A stretch of DNA of 20,529 bases from Chara braunii (Eukaryota > Streptophyta > Charophyceae > Charales > Characeae). Made by a program: the position numbers and the translations under genes. The stretch is taken from contig BFEA01000380.1 in the NCBI GenBank assembly GCA_003427395.1, positions 1,394,523-1,415,051 on the forward strand. The letters are read 5' to 3'. Positions 16,330-20,529 of the stretch are shown piece by piece. Positions within the stretch are counted from its first letter, which is position 1; every line of letters starts with the position of its first letter. Under the pieces are notes generated by a model, which worked only from the letters and a program-made list of their open reading frames with translations, did no database searches and had not been told where the DNA came from.

Positions 16330-16968
16330 CCATCCGAGTTCCCACTCGTCACTCAGTCCCCTATGGGAATCCAGTAAGTTAGTCAATAACACGCGGGCTA
16401 TAACAAGGTAAAAATTAAGTAAAATCTGATAAAATCAGTAAGGGATAATGAAATAGAGAAAATCCGTTTAAATCGAAGAGGATAAATAAATAGGTAAATT
16501 CCGACCAAAACCAACGAGGGCGTGATTGGTTAAAAAATGTCAAATAACAGGATAATCATTTGTTTTTCATTGTTTTTTATGATTTTAATTTTATTGTTTA
16601 TTTTTAATTCCATCATTAAATTAAACAAAATATTTTGCCCCAATTTATTGTCACCAGGTCGGCGTAGAAAGGGTTGCACGAAGGCTTACTAACATGACCT
16701 CGCTTCGTCGCTGGCTGGTTCGAATATAGCCTTAGAACAGATGAAAAGGGTAGGTTCCAAGCTCAATAAAAGCCGCTGTCCGATTTATCGAATTCTAAGG
16801 GTTAGTATTAGTGGTTGATGAAGGGGAATTGAAAGCTCATCTTAAGTCCCCTAATTTCCCCCGACGGTTCTGACAAAAATCCCCGAAGAATCTTAACTAA
16901 ACATTCGGTTGAGGGCCCAATTCCTATTATTTCATGTGGCCGACTGGTTTGCGTCCTCCCGACAACGT
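16330..16968. other. Unassigned AT-rich DNA
   Basis: No gene seen. GCTGGTTCGAATATAGCC at about 16711 resembles a pol III B box, but no A box lies at tRNA spacing. AT-rich low complexity occupies 16550-16640. Confidence 0.4.
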
Positions 16969-17460
16969 ATATAAGTTACACTGAAAAAACTTGAAGAACA
17001 ATGGTTGGTGTGACGTCCCCAACGCCGCGTTTCGAGAGTTACCACACCGTCCTCATCAAGGGGAGTTCCACCACTTCAACCCCCGACAATCCACTTCCAT
17101 CCCTTCGCCACTATATCTAGTTATTAGGCCGTAGCGGGCAAGGTTCGTCAGACCTGCGTGAGAGGATGAGACTACTGTTAGTCAAGGTACTAATACTAAG
17201 TCACCTGACTAATCCACTCAGGGTCACGGGGCACAACCTACACTATTCGAAACAACGAGTGTCACACCTAAGTCAAAAAACGTCCCAAGAGGGTGCGGGG
17301 GTCACGGTCCGTCCCAAAAACTACCAAAGTCTATATCGAAAGTCAAAAATACGCCAATATGTTTAAAACCCCAAAAAGTAAACTATTAAAACACAAACAA
17401 TAACAAAACAAAAAATCCAAAGAACAAGAAAACCACCCTGTAAAAATATCAGCTAGTCGG
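16969..17460 (-). repeat. Second copy of the PLE 3' region
   Basis: Aligns with 7847-8313 along its length, by eye roughly 75-80% identical with small indels (for example an insert near 17000-17035). It lacks both the coding region and the terminal 88-bp repeat. It is best read as a 5'-truncated PLE insertion, as target-primed reverse transcription produces, or as a solo copy of an independent repeat. Confidence 0.6.
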
Positions 17461-17819
17461 ATTTTTCCTATGACCTTCCCTGGTCCTTGCACTGTCGGGT
17501 TGTCCTGGAAAATAGGGTAACTCGGGCGGCCCGACTGGTAGCCTAGGTAAATGAATGTGACTCTAAAGCAAAAACTTCTTCAACTTAGTTTTATATATAA
17601 TATAGGTTTTTTTACGATGTTTTTTTTTTTTTTTTTACCTTCGTTGTCTCTTGCACGGACGGGTAGCCCAGGTTAACAAGGTGACCCGACCGACCCGACG
17701 AATAGTATGAAAGGTTTAAACATAACATATGTTCTTTAAAAAAAAATGATGTAACTCTGGGAAAAAAGTTATTTTGTTTATGTTTGTGCATAACATTTTA
17801 TTTTATTTTATATCATTTT
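17461..17819. other. AT-rich DNA with hAT-like scraps
   Basis: GACTCTAAAGCAAAAACTTC, then TTCAACTTAGTTTTATA (17560-17596), is a hAT-like left-interior fragment. GC-rich islands at 17515-17545 and 17675-17700 carry CCCGAC and CGACCCGAC motifs but no recognisable termini. Confidence 0.45.
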
Positions 17820-17827
17820 GCTAAGAC

Positions 17828-18353
17828 CAGGGTTACTCGGTCGAAAGTTCGGCAAAAAAAAAATTCGTAGTTTTTTTTTATGTGAGGTATATGCCCAAAA
17901 AATCGAAGTCACTTTGCTTCACAAAAAAAAAAAAAAATTATCTAAGATGGCAGTGTGAAAACATGCTCGCCCGCTCACTAGTGTGTTTTTTTTATAAATT
18001 TTTCATAATGTGAAATATACATTAATAAATTTTAAGAGCATTTGGCTAACAAAAAAAAAATTCACTAAAGATGGCGGTGTCAAAAACGTGCTCGTTGCCT
18101 CACAATTTTTAATTATTTTTTAAGTAGTGGTTTTGTTTTTTCAAATTTGGTAAAAAATTTTGATGTAATGTTGAAGCAAATATTGTTCAGTTTATTTTTA
18201 TGGATAACAATATTTTATTATTATTATTATTTTATTTTTCCTCCATGTTTGGTCCGAACGACCGAGTGTAGATCAAACACGTTTATAGGGAGACCCGAAC
18301 GTTCAGGCGTCCGGGTTCATATGTCCAGCCTCGATCAAACGCTGACTACCATG
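17828..18353 (-). mobile_element. hAT-like non-autonomous element, diverged (hAT-N3)
   Basis: The left end CAGGGTTACT and right end GACTACCATG are imperfect terminal inverted repeats. Flanks GCTAAGAC (17820-17827) and GCTAGGAT (18354-18361) match at 6 of 8 positions, a mutated 8-bp target duplication. The interior has two blocks reading ...AAGATGGC(A/G)GTGT...AAAAC(A/G)TGCTCG near 17945 and 18066, as in the other copies in reverse. It has no coding capacity. Confidence 0.65.
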
Positions 18354-18361
18354 GCTAGGAT

Positions 18362-18717
18362 GTTTTTATTCCTTGTAAAACTGGACCGCCCAAACAAATA
18401 AGGTGAACCTCACGACCCAGATGGTAGCATAGGAAATAATATATGTGTTTTTTTATACCGGTTATGAATATCAAAATTTTATGTTAAAAAAGGTATACGA
18501 ATGTCTTACATTAACGTTACCATTTTAATTCATGTTCCTTCAAATATTCATTTTCCTTATATATACGCAACTCGTCTTTTAAAATGCCAAATAAAGTATA
18601 TAGAAAAAAAAAACATGGTTAGCAGTTTGAATTTCCTAACAAATTAATATGTCAGTTATTCGAGCAAACACGAATGAGATAAATCTCCTATTCTAAAAGT
18701 TGAGAAGTACTTGTACA
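18362..18717. other. Unassigned AT-rich DNA
   Basis: No gene, RNA or repeat recognised. Composition is strongly A/T. Confidence 0.45.
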
Positions 18718-18725
18718 CTTGTGAT
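18718..18725. repeat. 8-bp target site duplication, left (CTTGTGAT)
   Basis: Identical to 19501-19508, directly flanking hAT-N1. Confidence 0.9.
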
Positions 18726-18827
18726 CAGGGTTGCCGACATTCAGGACGGGCCGAATGCCCGAACCCGAACGCCCGAACGTACGGGACCCCTTCGGAAGAC
18801 GTTCGGCCGTTTGGGTCGAACGCGAAC

Positions 18828-18863
<36 letters not shown>

Positions 18864-19500
18864 TCAGACAATTCCAAAAACAATATACGTTATGGAGAAA
18901 AATACACAAAACAACATTTGCCTGGGCGCTAAATCCAAATTCTTTACCAAATTTGAATTAAAAATCAAATACAAAAATTAAACACTATGATAAAAATAAG
19001 AAAAAATAAAAAGAGAATTAAAATGAGTGAGTGTGCCAGGACCTTTTCGACAATGCCATCTTTGCCGATTTTTAATTATTTTTTGGCATTGACAAATACC
19101 CTGAAAATTTATAGATATGTATTTTACATAATCAATAGCTCATTAATACTTTTTCAAAAAATAATAAAATTTTTTAGGCCCCGAAATAAAGTGAAATCCA
19201 AAAGTTAAAAGTGAAAAAAAATAAAATAGTAAGTGGGCGAGCACGTTTTGACACCCCCATCTTTGACAATTTTTAATATTTCTTTGGCTTAGCAGAATGG
19301 CTTCAAAATTTATAGGCGTGTAGGTTACATCATAGAGAACTCACAAAAAACAATTCAGAAACAAAAAGTTATTTTTAGGCCCCGAAACGTTTTTTGGAGG
19401 GGGCCGAACCTGAAGGTGTTTGGCCCCCGAACGGGACCCCGAACACCCGAACGTTCGGGGGCAGCCCGTGGGCCACCGAACGTTCGGTCAGGTGACCCTG
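18726..19500 (+). mobile_element. Complete hAT-like non-autonomous element (hAT-N1)
   Basis: 775 bp with terminal inverted repeats CAGGGTTGCC and GGTGACCCTG, flanked by a perfect 8-bp target duplication, CTTGTGAT. Eight-bp duplications and CAGGG-type ends define the hAT superfamily. Both ends are GC-rich and loaded with CCGAACG motifs and 14-bp palindromes (CCCGAACGTTCGGG at 19446-19459, ACCGAACGTTCGGT at 19475-19488). The interior is AT-rich, with two copies of a GAGCACGTTTT...CATCTTTG-CGATTTTT block about 200 bp apart. It encodes no transposase, so it must depend on an autonomous element elsewhere. The perfect duplication suggests it is one of the younger copies here. Confidence 0.88.
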
Positions 19501-19508
19501 CTTGTGAT
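19501..19508. repeat. 8-bp target site duplication, right (CTTGTGAT)
   Basis: Identical to 18718-18725. Confidence 0.9.
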
Positions 19509-19643
19509 AAAAATATATATTTTATTTTTAATATGAAATTATAAGCTAAAATCATAAAATAAATAGACTATCAAAGTGACCCATGACCACTTGCTTGTTT
19601 GGATAAATATTAAAATAAAAGTAAAAATATATATATACACATA

Positions 19644-20410
19644 CATGGTTACCAACCCGTACGTACGGAGGTCCCCGGGCAGGCCTCCATACGTACGGGC
19701 GTTCGGGGTTCCGTACGGGGTCCGAACCCGACGGCGTTCGACCCCCGCCAAAAATTATTTCGGGGCCTAAAAATATATAAGTTTTTCTGATTGTTTTGTT
19801 GTGAGTTCTCTATGACGTGAGGTACACGGCTATAAATTTTCAAGTCATTTGGCTAAGACAAATAAGAATTAAAAATCGCCAAAGATGGTCATGTTAAAAC
19901 GTGCTTGCCCACATTGTTTTTTACTTTTTACTTTTTGTTTTCACTTTAGTTCAGGGTCTAAACAATTTTATTATTTTTTAAAAAACTTTTAGTGTATTTT
20001 GTATTATGTTAAGTAAACAGATATAAATTTTGAGAGCATGTAGCTATTCAAAAAAAAAAAAAAAAATCGCTAAAGATGGCGGTGTCGAAAACATGCTCGT
20101 GAACTCACTAAATTTAAGGTTCTTTAAAGATTTTATTATTTTTATTATTAGTATTTATTTTTTGTATTTTATTTTTATTTCAAATTTGGCAAGGAATTTG
20201 GATGTAATGCTCAGACAAATCTTGTTTAGTTTATTTTTCTTCATAACATATCGTTTTTTCATATATATAAATATATATATATATATTTTTATTTTTTATT
20301 TTTTTTTGGTCCTCGTTCGGCCCGAATGGCCGAACGCATCCCCAAGAGGTCCCATACGTTCGGGCGTTAGGGTTCGGGCGTTCGGCCCGTCCCGAACGCC
20401 GGTTACCCTG
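19644..20410 (-). mobile_element. hAT-like non-autonomous element (hAT-N2)
   Basis: 767 bp in the opposite orientation to hAT-N1. The left end CATGGTTACC and right end GGTTACCCTG are imperfect inverted repeats. The flanks TACACATA (19636-19643) and TATATATA (20411-20418) agree at 6 of 8 positions. GC-rich ends carry CGTACGTACGG, CCGAACG and ACGTACGGGCGTTCGGG clusters. The interior carries the duplicated block seen in the other copies. No coding capacity; the reading frames over it are translations of the repeat. Confidence 0.8.
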
Positions 20411-20439
20411 TATATATATGTATATATATATATATTTAT

Positions 20440-20483
20440 TATTTTATTATTTAAAACTTGGTAAATATTTTGGATGTAATCCT

Positions 20484-20487
<4 letters not shown>
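20440..20487 (-). mobile_element. Start of another hAT-like copy at the window edge
   Basis: AAACTTGGTAAATATTTTGG, then ATGTAATCC, matches the left-interior part of the hAT-like family in reverse (compare 18143-18172 and 20180-20212). It is cut off by the terminal T run. Confidence 0.45.

Positions 20488-20529
<42 letters not shown>
20488..20529. repeat. T homopolymer at window end (42 bases)
   Basis: An unbroken T run to the last base. It probably marks a contig end. Confidence 0.85.

Noticed and set aside
19539-20464. Several ORFs with Tyr-Val-Arg or Ile-Tyr-Ile runs at the right end
   Set aside because: Translations of the hAT-like GC-rich ends and TA tracts; no conserved domain.

Overview
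This window reads as a repeat-rich stretch of a large eukaryotic nuclear genome. I see no intact protein-coding gene. Three U6 snRNA-like sequences carry a 3' half closest to green-lineage (plant-type) U6 RNA, with a CATAAATCGAGAAA-like tail followed by T runs, so a plant or alga is my best guess. That is an inference, since some protists share the tail. Everything else recognisable is mobile or tandem DNA: a decayed Penelope-like retroelement, a family of non-autonomous hAT transposons, a spliced-looking repeat next to U6-like DNA, a possible solo LTR, and several satellites and microsatellites.

Layout. Positions 1-6160 hold two copies of a ~480-bp repeat (R1; 40-514, and 4170-4355 continued at 5707-6037). 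On the minus strand each lies downstream of a U6-like sequence. Between them are a plus-strand U6-like sequence (about 1977-2083), a 54-bp-period tandem array (2927-3275) and a near-perfect 43-bp inverted repeat (4046-4177). The second R1 copy is split by a segment (4356-5651) that opens with a perfect 38-bp Tn5 mosaic-end palindrome, the Nextera mate-pair junction sequence. The segment consists of CATC-rich minisatellite and ends in a single N. It is almost certainly an assembly chimera. Positions 6160-7750 hold hAT-like copies, a second single-N join inside a 95-bp exact duplication, and a small relic of a second Penelope-like element.

Positions 7748-12913 hold the main item, a Penelope-like element (PLE) on the minus strand. 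In order it has an ORF1-like part with a CCHC zinc knuckle and a basic coiled-coil, an acidic linker, a GIY-YIG endonuclease domain, a Cys-rich linker with a DGHI motif, a reverse transcriptase (YDIKKMF, GIPMG...SPPLA, MDD) and a thumb. The endonuclease lies before the RT, as in the permuted (Chlamys/Naiad-like) PLE clade and unlike classic Penelope. It is broken by stops and frameshifts. An 88-bp direct repeat (7748-7838 and 12826-12913) flanks it, as expected for PLE tandem or pLTR structure, and its 3' region recurs at 16969-17460.

Positions 13045-17000 hold a possible solo LTR, a (TC)n tract, short tandem repeats and a 57-bp minisatellite. Positions 17820-20529 hold three more hAT-like elements. 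One is complete, with a perfect 8-bp target duplication. The window begins and ends in T homopolymer, which suggests contig edges.
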